Origin: an uncultured Bacilli bacterium
Lineage (GTDB): Bacteria > Bacillota_I > Bacilli_A > RF39 > UBA660
Direction: 5' to 3'
NCBI GenBank assembly: GCA_934153675.1
Contig: CAKPFG010000011.1
Span: 1 to 37,473, forward strand
DNA: 37,473 nt
Under the pieces are notes generated by a model. It saw only the letters and a program-made list of their open reading frames with translations, was not told the DNA's origin and ran no database searches. Positions within the stretch are counted from its first letter, which is position 1; each line of letters begins with the position of its first letter. Both the position numbers and the translations under genes were made by a program. Below, in pieces: positions 17,294-25,071 of the stretch.

Positions 17294-17324
17294 AAAAAAG
17301 AGATAATATTTTTAATATTATCTC
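17293..17324 (-). terminator. Terminator at the ISL3 end, downstream of the prepilin gene
   Basis: An 11-bp perfect stem, GAGATAATATT with AATATTATCTC (17324-17314 and 17310-17300 on the minus strand), followed by a T run. It would stop read-through from the prepilin gene into the transposase, a common arrangement at IS ends. Confidence 0.75.
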
Positions 17325-17431
17325 CCCACTAGAAATTCTAGAGCCTCTCTCACTATGATTTGTGAACAAATTGTTATAAATTATTAAGTATTATTTACAG
17401 TATCTTTTTAGCTTTTCTACTTTTTTAATTT

Positions 17432-17457
17432 CTGTTATCCTTCTTTTTAGATAGCAG
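17432..17457 (-). other. Hairpin at the prepilin gene 3' end
   Basis: CTGCTATC (17457-17450) and GATAACAG (17439-17432) form an 8-position stem with one C-A mismatch around a 10-base loop that contains the stop codon. No T run follows, so it is a poor terminator. Its place just behind the GC-rich segment is like the hairpin behind the variable region of retroelement targets, but this is speculative. Confidence 0.35.
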
Positions 17458-18493
17458 ATTTTTTTATGGTTATAACGGGGCGCACGGAACCTTCACCGGC
17501 ATTCACACCGCCGTAGTACACGCCGCCATTGCCGTACACAACCCACACGTCAGAAGGGAAATCTTCATATTGACTCATCGTATAATAAAACCAATATTTA
17601 CTATTATATACCCAACTTGGGGTTTTTCCATTGCTTGATGCATTAAGCGTTCCTGAATTTTTCTTCTCATATCCCAAATTATCTGTCAACTCATCAAACG
17701 TTATTAATCTTGCACTATAGCCGGTTTTATCCTCTTTTAAGTCACTTACCTTTAGTTTATCTAAAGCCCAGGCATCTACTACATATTTTACTTCACTCTT
17801 TGCATAATCTGTCGTACATCCATCAGATATCCATTTACCATTATATCTACATGTTGAACTTGAATAGTATGCCATTTCTCCGTATCCATTATTATCATAT
17901 GCTTTTTGATAATATGAGTCACTTGTATCCCTTGTTGCATACATATTAACGTGGTTATTTTCTGTTCCTACTCCGCCATATTTATTTACTTCAGCTACTG
18001 TTAATGGTTCTCTTTTTAATAATGTTACAGAATCACTATTCTCATCACTATTTTCTATAACATAAAAATTAATACCATTGTATGTTACTTCATCGCCTAT
18101 TTTATAGGCTTTATAAGTTACTTTAGTACTCCCATAGTGATACCATCCATCGCTAGTATTTTTATCCTTTACATCACTACTTCCTACTTTGCATTCTGAT
18201 AAGTATACACTTGAATCTTCATTTAATAAAGAAATATTACATATAACCTCTTTACCTGAATATTCAATTTCTAAATCACTTATGTTTGTTGGAAATTCTC
18301 CTTTATCTAGTAAGTAATTAGCTACGGCAAGTTCTATACTTTTTCCATATGCATCAACACTTCTTTTATTGGCTGATTCCTTAGCGTGTCTTACAATATT
18401 TAATACTATTGGGGTTACTATTAGTGCTAATATAGCTAATATTACTAACACTGCTATTAATTCTATTAATGTAAATGCTTTTTTATTTTTCAT
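17447..18493 (-). CDS. Prepilin-like surface protein with putative hypervariable C-terminus
   Basis: 348 aa. Residues 1-6 are a short basic leader. KKAFTLIELIAVLVILAILA is a class III prepilin signal with Ala at -1 and Glu11 conserved, followed by the hydrophobic helix (to about 35). Two cysteine pairs (C85/C101 and C215/C226) could form disulfides. A middle domain begins near YKIGDEVTYNGINFYVI, and the C-terminus ends in SVRPVITIKKS, an ending I associate with repeated families of gut Bacillota surface proteins. Codons for residues 313-340 are about 62% G+C (GTG, TAC, GGC, GCC, CGC), quite unlike the rest. No pilin assembly ATPase or peptidase is nearby, so export must rely on genes elsewhere. 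The leader is shared with the copy at the left edge. Confidence 0.85.
   Translation of the reverse strand: MKNKKAFTLIELIAVLVILAILALIVTPIVLNIVRHAKESANKRSVDAYGKSIELAVANYLLDKGEFPTNISDLEIEYSGKEVICNISLLNEDSSVYLSECKVGSSDVKDKNTSDGWYHYGSTKVTYKAYKIGDEVTYNGINFYVIENSDENSDSVTLLKREPLTVAEVNKYGGVGTENNHVNMYATRDTSDSYYQKAYDNNGYGEMAYYSSSTCRYNGKWISDGCTTDYAKSEVKYVVDAWALDKLKVSDLKEDKTGYSARLITFDELTDNLGYEKKNSGTLNASSNGKTPSWVYNSKYWFYYTMSQYEDFPSDVWVVYGNGGVYYGGVNAGEGSVRPVITIKKSAI
17474..17557 (-). other. GC-rich, codon-biased segment: candidate variable region
   Basis: 84 bases with 52 G/C by my count, in a window of roughly one quarter G+C. The encoded residues are P313 to V340. Most codons have the form NNC, NNT or GTG, with varied first two bases (TAC, GGC, AAT, TAC, TAC, GGC, GGT, AAT, GCC). 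This fits a template of AAC/AAT codons mutated at adenines. No template repeat or reverse transcriptase is found in the window. Confidence 0.5.
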
Positions 18494-18527
18494 ATATCTT
18501 CCTACCTTACGTATTCATAATAGCATA

Positions 18528-18568
18528 ATTTATAAAAAAAGAAAAGAGTATTGAATATCAATACTCTT
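18528..18568 (-). terminator. Intrinsic terminator of the HdeD-like gene
   Basis: AAGAGTATTGA (18568-18558) pairs with TCAATACTCTT (18554-18544), followed by TTCTTTTTTTATAA on the minus strand. It separates this operon from the prepilin gene. Confidence 0.85.
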
Positions 18569-18582
18569 AGAAAAAATAATAA

Positions 18583-19203
18583 TTATTCTTCAATTTCGGC
18601 TTCAATAGCCTTTTTATTTTTCATTTCTTTAGTTACCTTTGACTTTTTCTTTACTCTTTTTTCTTCCTGATCGTATTCAGCTTTGTCAAAAATATTGCCA
18701 TATTTTTTTCTTGTTATTAAATAATAAATATAATTAGAGATATCCATAAATGAATATACTATTAAAAACACACCAAGTAAATTATAAAAATTAATTAATA
18801 CCAAAACACCTAATACAATCATAATTAAAGAACTTACTAAAAATGTTTTATAGCTTTTTCGATCAATTGATGATAAAGCTATAGCAAGTATCAATCTTTT
18901 AACTCCTGCAAATAATATCCAAGAACCAAATACAACTTTAATCGCAACATCAACTATAGATGGAAAACTTATTAAAATAATTCCAAATATCATAAGTAAA
19001 ATATTAAAGGCAAGTGCCGTTGTATCAAGTATTTTATCATTGAATAAATAAATAATTTTAATAATACTAATTAAAATTATTACTATTCCTATAAACCAAG
19101 ACATCATATTAATAATAGCTTCAGAATTTATAACTAAAATAACACCAACAACAAGCATGATAATAGAAATAAGTACATTCGCTAAATTTAATTCTTTTTT
19201 CAT
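18583..19203 (-). CDS. HdeD/DUF308-type membrane protein
   Basis: 206 aa, with about six short hydrophobic helices between residues 8 and 165 in the paired pattern of the HdeD (DUF308) family (repeats like MLVVGVILVINSEAI and LMIFGIILISFPSIV). A charged tail of about 40 residues (KKKSKVTKEMKNKKAIEAE) is cytoplasmic by inference. The family is linked to acid and envelope stress in enterobacteria, but its role in Bacillota is unknown. AGGAGGAG precedes the ATG, eight bases after the upstream gene, so it is the second gene of a two-gene operon. Confidence 0.8.
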   Translation of the reverse strand: MKKELNLANVLISIIMLVVGVILVINSEAIINMMSWFIGIVIILISIIKIIYLFNDKILDTTALAFNILLMIFGIILISFPSIVDVAIKVVFGSWILFAGVKRLILAIALSSIDRKSYKTFLVSSLIMIVLGVLVLINFYNLLGVFLIVYSFMDISNYIYYLITRKKYGNIFDKAEYDQEEKRVKKKSKVTKEMKNKKAIEAEIEE

Positions 19204-19211
19204 TTCTCCTC

Positions 19212-19697
19212 CTAATTATTATACTGATTAAATATCAACTTTATTGTATCCGAAAAATCAAAATTTTCATTTACCTTTGATTTTATTACTAGTAAAGCTG
19301 ATATAACTTCACCTTTTTTTAAAATAGTACCAGATTTTAATTCTTCATTCTTTACTAAAATTTTAACATCTATTTTATCATTGGTATTTAAAATACTATA
19401 AAGATATGCATCAATACTTCCTGTATTTTTAATTTTTAAATCATATTTTACTATACTATTCTCACCTTCCATATGACCCATAATCTTTATACTAGTTTTA
19501 TCTATATCCATACTATTTATTGTACTTAACGATAAGTCTTTTTGACCCATCTCAATTAATATCTTCCAATTAGAACTTTCTATAGAAGTACTATTATTAG
19601 ATAATTTTGTTCCTGACTTATCTAATAGAAAATATCCTGTTAAAATACTAACAACAATAATAAATATAATAGAAAAAACTATGAAAAAACGTTTCAT
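19212..19697 (-). CDS. Membrane-anchored or secreted hypothetical protein
   Basis: 161 aa with one N-terminal hydrophobic segment (about residues 4-25, after MKRF), so it is anchored or secreted. It is followed by a Ser/Thr/Asn-rich linker and a beta-sandwich-like domain, with YDLKIKNTGSIDAYLYSI resembling the conserved core of TasA/camelysin-like or DUF-type envelope proteins. There is no lipobox or sortase motif. It has its own promoter and is followed directly by the HdeD-like gene, so an envelope role is a fair inference. Confidence 0.65.
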   Translation of the reverse strand: MKRFFIVFSIIFIIVVSILTGYFLLDKSGTKLSNNSTSIESSNWKILIEMGQKDLSLSTINSMDIDKTSIKIMGHMEGENSIVKYDLKIKNTGSIDAYLYSILNTNDKIDVKILVKNEELKSGTILKKGEVISALLVIKSKVNENFDFSDTIKLIFNQYNN

Positions 19698-19723
19698 TAC
19701 TACACCTACTTTATACTAACCTA

Positions 19724-19752
19724 ATTATACAAAAATTATGAAAAAAAAGCAA
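19724..19752 (-). promoter_or_regulatory. Promoter of the secreted protein/HdeD-like operon
   Basis: On the minus strand TTGCTT (19752-19747), 17 bases and TATAAT (19729-19724), in the short gap after thrS. Confidence 0.75.
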
Positions 19753-19761
19753 CTTTTAAAA

Positions 19762-21513
19762 TTATATTTTCTTTTCTATTACATCATCTATTAATTTAAT
19801 AAATTCATCTTTTGAAACTGTATTTGTTTTTTGACTACCAAACACTCTATAACTGATTAAATTATTTTCTTTTTCATTATCACCTAAAATTATTGTATAA
19901 GGTATTTTTCTTGTTTGTACCTCACGCATACGATAAGACAATTTTTCATCTTTATCATTTATTTCTATTCTATATTTTTGTAAACTTTCAAATATTTCTT
20001 TAGCATAATTTAAATGATATTCATTATTTACTGGTAATATAGCTATTTGAATAGGGCTAAGCCACATTGGAAGTATCCCTTTAGTTTCTTCAAGTAAAAA
20101 GGCAATAAATCTATCTAAAGAACCTAGTATTGCTCTATGAATAACAACAGGTGTAACCTTGTGTCCTTTTTCATCTATATATTTTAAGTTAAATCTCTCA
20201 GGTAATAAAAAATCTAATTGTATAGTTGGAATAGCAACTAAATTACCAACAGCTGGTTTAATTAAAATATCTAGTTTTGGCCCATAAAAAGCTGCTTCAC
20301 CAATTCCTTCTTCATAGCAAACACCAAGAGATGATAAAACATTACGTAAAGCATCCTCTGCAGTATTCCACATATCATCATCATCAAAATATTTTTCCTT
20401 ATTTTCCTTATCCCTTAAAGATAATCTAAATTTATGCTTAGTAATATCTATATTGAAATCTTTATATACTTCAATTATTAAATCCAAAACATTCTTAAAT
20501 TCAGAAGCAATTTGTGCCTTTGTTAAAAATATATGTGAATCATTTTGTGTAAAACTGCGACATCTTTCTGTTCCCTTTAAAGCGCCTGAATCTTCATATC
20601 TAAAATCATTAGCAATTTCAGCAATCCTAATTGGAAGCTCTTTATAAGAATGTAATTCATTTGCAAACATTACCATATGATGAGGACAATTCATAGGACG
20701 CAAAACATAAGAATCATTATCCAACTCCATTACTGGAAACATATCATCTTTATAATGGGCAAAATGACCGGATGTTTTATATAATTCTACAGAACCTAAA
20801 TCAGGTGTATGTACGTGCTTATATCCATACTTAATTTCCTTATCAGTAATATAATTTTGAATTGTTCTCCACAAAGTATATCCATTTGGTAACCATAAAG
20901 GAAGCCCACGTCCAACTAAATCAGATATCATAAATATTCCTAATTCCTTACCTATTTTTCTATGATCCCTTTCTTTAGCTTCTTCCAATTCTTCTAAATA
21001 ATTGGCAAGCTCCTCTTTTGTTGGAAAACAAACTCCATAAATTCTTTGCAACATTTGATTCTTAGAATCTCCTTTATAATAAGCACCTGATACTTTTAAT
21101 AATTTAAAATTTTTAAGTAATTTTACACTTTCTACATGTGGACCTTTGCAAAGATCAGTAAAATCCCCTTGCTTATATGCTGAAATAATAGTATTTTCAT
21201 CCATATTATTAATAAGATCTATTTTATACTTATCATTTTTAAATATTTCTAAGGCCTCTTTTTTATCAATTTCTATTCTTACTATTCTTTTACCATCTTT
21301 AGCAAGCTTTTTCATTTCTTTTTCTATATTTATTAAATCATTATTCGTTAATACCTTACCATTTAAATCTATATCATAATAAAATCCTGATTCAATTACT
21401 GGGCCAACCCAAAATAAAGCATCTGGATATAAATGCTTAACAGCTTGAGCCATTAAATGAGCACAACTATGATTAAGTGTATTTAAATTTTCATTTTCCT
21501 TAATATTTATCAT
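19762..21513 (-). CDS. thrS: Threonine--tRNA ligase lacking the TGS domain
   Basis: Class II synthetase for tRNA-Thr with an editing domain that removes Ser. The editing site is intact: H15 and H19 in HSCAH, C122 and H126 in LCKGPH. The catalytic zinc Cys276 (LRPMNCPHH) and motif 2 (NDFRYEDSGALKGTERCRSFTQNDSH) are present, and the C-terminal anticodon domain is complete. The protein is 583 aa against about 640; the N-terminal TGS domain is absent, as in Mollicutes. The start ATG follows AGGAGG, so the absence is real. It is controlled by the T-box upstream. Confidence 0.96.
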   Translation of the reverse strand: MINIKENENLNTLNHSCAHLMAQAVKHLYPDALFWVGPVIESGFYYDIDLNGKVLTNNDLINIEKEMKKLAKDGKRIVRIEIDKKEALEIFKNDKYKIDLINNMDENTIISAYKQGDFTDLCKGPHVESVKLLKNFKLLKVSGAYYKGDSKNQMLQRIYGVCFPTKEELANYLEELEEAKERDHRKIGKELGIFMISDLVGRGLPLWLPNGYTLWRTIQNYITDKEIKYGYKHVHTPDLGSVELYKTSGHFAHYKDDMFPVMELDNDSYVLRPMNCPHHMVMFANELHSYKELPIRIAEIANDFRYEDSGALKGTERCRSFTQNDSHIFLTKAQIASEFKNVLDLIIEVYKDFNIDITKHKFRLSLRDKENKEKYFDDDDMWNTAEDALRNVLSSLGVCYEEGIGEAAFYGPKLDILIKPAVGNLVAIPTIQLDFLLPERFNLKYIDEKGHKVTPVVIHRAILGSLDRFIAFLLEETKGILPMWLSPIQIAILPVNNEYHLNYAKEIFESLQKYRIEINDKDEKLSYRMREVQTRKIPYTIILGDNEKENNLISYRVFGSQKTNTVSKDEFIKLIDDVIEKKI

Positions 21514-21524
21514 TTTTTCCTCCT

Positions 21525-21730
21525 ATAACAAAAAAAGAATGGTTTTAAGGAGTGCTTTAACACGGTACCATCCTTTTGTTTACTTAATTTAAATAACGGC
21601 TATCACCGGGAATCTTTTTCAAGTCCTATTCATAGGTAGTAATTATTAAAGTTATTTATTTAGCTTCCACCTTTACTAAACTCTCTTAAAAATACTTTTT
21701 AATAATCTTGTCCTAATCAAAATATTTAAT
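21525..21730 (-). ncRNA. T-box leader (Thr) upstream of thrS
   Basis: Senses uncharged tRNA-Thr. The T-box motif GGATGGTACCGTG lies at 21573-21561. Stem I landmarks (AAGAGAG, GGTGGAAGCTAA) are visible. An ACT codon followed by A (21640-21638) is placed like the specifier in the pheS leader; ACC overlaps it, and both encode Thr. A conditional terminator pairs GGATGGT with ACCATTC and runs into seven T, just before the thrS ribosome site. Confidence 0.92.
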
Positions 21731-21736
21731 ACTGAT

Positions 21737-21765
21737 ATGGTAACATAAAACTTATAAAATAGCAA
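21737..21765 (-). promoter_or_regulatory. Promoter of the thrS T-box
   Basis: On the minus strand TTGCTA (21765-21760), 17 bases and TACCAT (21742-21737) with extended TG. It lies between dnaI and the leader. Confidence 0.7.
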
Positions 21766-21783
21766 TACCTTTTAAAAATATTA

Positions 21784-22677
21784 TTATTTTCTTAAATTTT
21801 TACTAATAAGTTCAACATCTACAGTAAGTTGCTTAATACGTGATATAATTCTACCAGACTTTATATCCTCTACTTTGTTTTTACTAATTGCAAGATGATA
21901 TGATAATTGATCCATATTCAAATTAGAGGTAATAAATGTCGTCAAATTATTATCCATTCTATATTGTAATATTGGACATAATATTTCATCTCTATTATAA
22001 GCAGTTAAATTTTCTGCACCTAAATCATCAATTAATAATACTTCAACATTTTTTACATATGCTAATCTTTCTTTAAATTCTATACTAAAATAATCCCTTA
22101 TAAATTCTGGATAAAATATAATAGAACTCTTAATATTTCTTTTAGATAATTCGTTAAAGGTTGCAGCTATTAAATATGTTTTCCCACAGCCAAAATTACC
22201 ATGCAAATAAAGTCCTTTTACCCCTTTTTCATAATTATCTAAAAAATCAAGCAACCAATTTATTACTTTAAATCTATTTTTATCAGTTTTATATATTTTA
22301 GAAATACTTGCTTCCTTTAAGGAATTTGGTGTATTAAAATTTTTGTTATTGTTTATAAGCCTACTATTTCTTAAAGCCTTTTTTTTATATTTACAAACTT
22401 TATATTCAAATATTAAATTTCCATTTAATACTTTAGGAAGATAACAAAACCCACACATTTTATTTTTACATTCCAATATTCCTTTACAATTAGAACAATT
22501 TTTAAATTCACCACTTGACTCCTCTAGTAATGATGTATATTTTTCTAAATAATCCCTACTTAAGTTTAATTTAGATACCATTTTACTAAAATATTCATTC
22601 TTTAAAGAATTCTTATATTCCTGATCTAACTGTTCTTTATTACTTACAACGCTTGTTAACAACTTAAAATCTTTCAT
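21784..22677 (-). CDS. dnaI: Primosomal protein, helicase loader
   Basis: AAA+ ATPase that loads the replicative helicase. The N-terminal domain carries a cysteine cluster (C61, C64, C70, C75, C78, C95) like the zinc site of B. subtilis DnaI. The ATPase has Walker A GNFGCGKT (160-167), Walker B LLIDDLGAE (214-222), and a sensor region FITSNLNMDQL. The length of 297 aa is normal. It starts one base after the dnaB stop, so the two genes are coupled, as in Bacilli. Confidence 0.94.
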   Translation of the reverse strand: MKDFKLLTSVVSNKEQLDQEYKNSLKNEYFSKMVSKLNLSRDYLEKYTSLLEESSGEFKNCSNCKGILECKNKMCGFCYLPKVLNGNLIFEYKVCKYKKKALRNSRLINNNKNFNTPNSLKEASISKIYKTDKNRFKVINWLLDFLDNYEKGVKGLYLHGNFGCGKTYLIAATFNELSKRNIKSSIIFYPEFIRDYFSIEFKERLAYVKNVEVLLIDDLGAENLTAYNRDEILCPILQYRMDNNLTTFITSNLNMDQLSYHLAISKNKVEDIKSGRIISRIKQLTVDVELISKNLRK

Positions 22678-22678
22678 A

Positions 22679-23947
22679 TTATCTACTTCCTATTCGAGCC
22701 TCTAATGCCTTTATTTCGTCTATACTGGCTTTATTTTCATCAATATTTTGATTAAACCAATCTGGTTTTTCTTCTTTGAATCTAACATTAGCTTTTTTTC
22801 TTGAACCCTTGTACTCTTTTTCAGCAAGATGCATAGCATCTTCTACAGTTTCTATATTTATTCTACTCCATTGTGAGGCAATTGTCTCTACGTATGACTT
22901 AGTAAGTTTATTATTGTTAATCTTTAAAACATAATCTATAAGTACATTAACAACACCTGGTTTTAAATTTAAATCAAGCAAAAGATGTGCAATTATTTTT
23001 AAATCTGTACTAGTTGGATTACCATTCTTATACTTACTACTAATAAAATCATAAGGAGAGGTTGTTTCAAACATATAAATAATTTTATTTCTTTTTGATT
23101 CACTAGTATTCTGTTTTCTTAAATACTCTGGTTGATTTTTATAAATTAAACTTGGAAGTTTCCCTAAATTATTAAAACTATAATACTTATTAGCATTATC
23201 TCTTAATAATTTTTTGTCAATTCTATGTGCATCATTTATACTATTTCTAATAAGTGATATCATATCATCATTATCATAATTATATATATATGCAATATTA
23301 TAAATATACTCTTTCAAATTTTTATTAATAGTTCTTTTACTCAATAAATCATCAGGTATCAAGCTTAAAATTGTATTCATATCTATTTTAGATAATATTT
23401 CTAAATTACGATATCTAGATTTTTTTAAATCATATATTAAATTATCATTAACACAACCGTTACTAAAACCAAAAACTTCACTAAATGTTTTAGTTATATC
23501 TGTAAATCCACGTAAATTTAAATTAGGGATTTTATAGTAATTAATAATTTTTTCATATTCCAATTTTCCAATAGCATTATATAAGGCAGTTGCAAGAACT
23601 GGATTATTAATAAATTCTGATGCACTCATAGGTGAATATAACTCATATATATAACTGTTTACATTATCACTTTTTAAATATGTTTTTAAAAGACCTATAG
23701 CTTCTAATTTCACTCTTGCATCATCTATTTCTGCAATGGTAATTTGCATATTAGTAAGTAAATGATGGTGCGTCCATTCATTACTTATAAGTTCTGTTTT
23801 ATCTAAATATGACCATAACGTATAATAAAGACTTATTGAATCATTACCAACTAATGGTTGATATAGATTTAATAATATACTAAGATCATTATTATTTAAC
23901 ACAGTTTTGTTACTAACAATAAATGTATCAGCTGGTAATGTTGTCAT
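22679..23947 (-). CDS. dnaB: Replication initiation/membrane attachment protein DnaB
   Basis: Bacilli-type DnaB (a DnaD-domain protein, not the helicase) that acts with DnaD and DnaI at oriC and at stalled forks. Seen: an N-terminal winged-helix-like region (LLNLYQPLVGNDSISLYYTLW), the DD1/DD2 domain (IYMFETTSPYDFISSKYKNG then LKIIAHLLLDLNLKPGVVNVLIDYVL) and a basic C-terminal stretch. At 422 aa it is shorter than B. subtilis (472). The ATG follows AGGAGG. dnaB-dnaI-thrS is conserved Bacilli synteny. Confidence 0.93.
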   Translation of the reverse strand: MTTLPADTFIVSNKTVLNNNDLSILLNLYQPLVGNDSISLYYTLWSYLDKTELISNEWTHHHLLTNMQITIAEIDDARVKLEAIGLLKTYLKSDNVNSYIYELYSPMSASEFINNPVLATALYNAIGKLEYEKIINYYKIPNLNLRGFTDITKTFSEVFGFSNGCVNDNLIYDLKKSRYRNLEILSKIDMNTILSLIPDDLLSKRTINKNLKEYIYNIAYIYNYDNDDMISLIRNSINDAHRIDKKLLRDNANKYYSFNNLGKLPSLIYKNQPEYLRKQNTSESKRNKIIYMFETTSPYDFISSKYKNGNPTSTDLKIIAHLLLDLNLKPGVVNVLIDYVLKINNNKLTKSYVETIASQWSRINIETVEDAMHLAEKEYKGSRKKANVRFKEEKPDWFNQNIDENKASIDEIKALEARIGSR

Positions 23948-24006
23948 AAAACCTCCTTATGTATTAGTTTAACATATTTATTTATAAAAAAAAAGATTAT
24001 TTTTAT

Positions 24007-24219
24007 TTACTTTAACCTATTTTTCATATGATCTTGATAAAATATTTCATCTGGTTTCATATTGAATATTTTTGCTATTTTACAAGCTAAATTATATGAT
24101 AAATTTCTAATACCTACTTCAATTTGATAATAATATGCTCCAGTAATATTCAATTGATTACCCATATAACTACAAGAATAACCATAGTAATTTCTAATTT
24201 CCCTTAAATTTTTATACAT
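24007..24219 (-). CDS. Small XRE-type HTH protein, 70 aa
   Basis: Cro/CI-like HTH: LREIRNYYGYSCSYMGNQLN, then ITGAYYYQIEVGIRNLSYNLACKIAKIFN, a full five-helix fold and nothing else. The ATG at 24219 lies five bases after GGAGG; a GTG four codons earlier overlaps that ribosome site and is rejected. The gene is divergent from a second small XRE gene, with a palindromic operator candidate between them, so one probably represses the other and itself. Confidence 0.85.
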   Translation of the reverse strand: MYKNLREIRNYYGYSCSYMGNQLNITGAYYYQIEVGIRNLSYNLACKIAKIFNMKPDEIFYQDHMKNRLK

Positions 24220-24234
24220 AAAAACCTCCACTTA

Positions 24235-24262
24235 CATTATAACACAAGCACACCACAGGTGT
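24235..24262. promoter_or_regulatory. Operator candidate between divergent XRE genes
   Basis: ACACC-ACA-GGTGT (24250-24262) is a perfect 5-bp inverted repeat. It overlaps the -35 region of the minus-strand gene, whose extended -10 TGT-TATAAT is at about 24241-24236. This is the expected place for a Cro/CI-like operator. Confidence 0.5.
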
Positions 24263-24311
24263 ACTGTTAAATTCAAAAAAATATGAGAAAATATTACTTG
24301 TGAGGTTAGAT

Positions 24312-24554
24312 ATGAATAAAATTAATGTTTATATAGAGTATAATAATTTATCAAATAACATTAAAAAATATAGGCTAAGAAGAAAATTAACACAAGAGCA
24401 ATTAGCAGAAAAAGCAAAGTGTAGTACTTCCTATATTAAACAAATAGAATCCAAACGAAACTTTAAAAATGTTTCATTTATTACCATTACAAATATAAGT
24501 AATGCACTTGGAATTAATATATCAGAATTATTTAAAAAAGACGAATCTGAGTAG
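24312..24554 (+). CDS. Small XRE-type HTH regulator, 80 aa
   Basis: Classic XRE domain, residues about 16-72: NIKKYRLRRKLTQEQLAEKA, then CSTSYIKQIESKRNFKN and ISNALGINISELFKK. The start is the ATG at 24312 after GTGAGGTTAG; an earlier GTG at 24300 is part of that ribosome site. The gene is alone on the plus strand, divergent from the 70-aa XRE gene, and convergent with ssb at a shared terminator. No toxin or phage gene is nearby, so it is a stand-alone regulator pair rather than a visible toxin-antitoxin or prophage module. Confidence 0.88.
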   Translation: MNKINVYIEYNNLSNNIKKYRLRRKLTQEQLAEKAKCSTSYIKQIESKRNFKNVSFITITNISNALGINISELFKKDESE

Positions 24555-24574
24555 ATTTGTTTTATTTTACGATA

Positions 24575-24602
24575 AAAAACAGATCAATTATTATCTGTTT
24601 TT
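24575..24602. terminator. Bidirectional terminator between XRE gene and ssb
   Basis: AAAAACAGAT (24575-24584) pairs with ATCTGTTTTT (24593-24602). The ssb stop codon (24586-24584) lies at the stem edge. Confidence 0.8.
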
Positions 24603-24916
24603 CTACTAGATAAAAATGTAACTTTTTCAGCTACTACCTCAGTTATATGCTTTACAACATCATCTGATTCTATTTTTCTTGTTTGTACTCTACCCTTAAT
24701 TCCAACTAAATCTCCTTTTTTACAATAATTAACAGTACTTTCTGCAACACCTCGCCATAATACACAAGAAATAAAATCAGTATCATAAGTTCCCTCACTA
24801 TTTTTAAAACTTCTAGGAACTGCTAATGTAATATTAGAAATAGAATTACCATTATCTGTTTTTTTTAATTCTGGCTCTTTAACTAGTCTTCCAACTAACA
24901 CCGCTTGATTTAGCAT
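24584..24916 (-). CDS. ssb: Single-stranded DNA-binding protein (short)
   Basis: OB-fold SSB: MLNQAVLVGRLVKEPELKKT, then SISNITLAVPR, TDFISCVLWRGVAE and GDLVGIKGRVQTRK. It has 110 aa and lacks the Gly/Gln-rich linker and acidic tip (DDxIPF) that recruits partner proteins, like B. subtilis SsbB-type proteins. The ATG at 24916 follows AGGAGG; the longer frame to 25003 adds a spurious hydrophobic leader. It probably works in recombination or competence, or is an accessory to a full-length SSB elsewhere. Confidence 0.93.
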   Translation of the reverse strand: MLNQAVLVGRLVKEPELKKTDNGNSISNITLAVPRSFKNSEGTYDTDFISCVLWRGVAESTVNYCKKGDLVGIKGRVQTRKIESDDVVKHITEVVAEKVTFLSSRKTDNN

Positions 24917-25071
24917 AATTCCTCCTTTCAAACACATAGTAACATTTTTTATATATATAATCAAACAACAAAAAACAAGAAAAATAATTACAATAATTAC
25001 CAAAAAAAGATATTATTTTTCAAAATTAGAAAATTAATATCTTTTTTTATTACTACATTTCACATATTGTA

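Larger units (their letters stand above)
16282..17345 (-). mobile_element. Decayed ISL3-family insertion sequence
   Basis: About 1.06 kb, bounded by imperfect inverted repeats: GGCTCTAGAATTTCTAGTGG reading in from 17345 and GGCTAATTTTTCTACTGG reading in from 16282 (shared GGCT and TTTCTA-TGG). Full ISL3 elements are about 1.4-1.5 kb, so an internal or C-terminal part of the transposase gene has been lost. I see no flanking target duplication. It lies between the PBP gene and the prepilin-like gene. Confidence 0.75.

Noticed and set aside
24917..25003. N-terminal hydrophobic extension of ssb
   Set aside because: AGGAGG six bases before the ATG at 24916 and the SSB consensus start there; the extension is intergenic AT-rich sequence.
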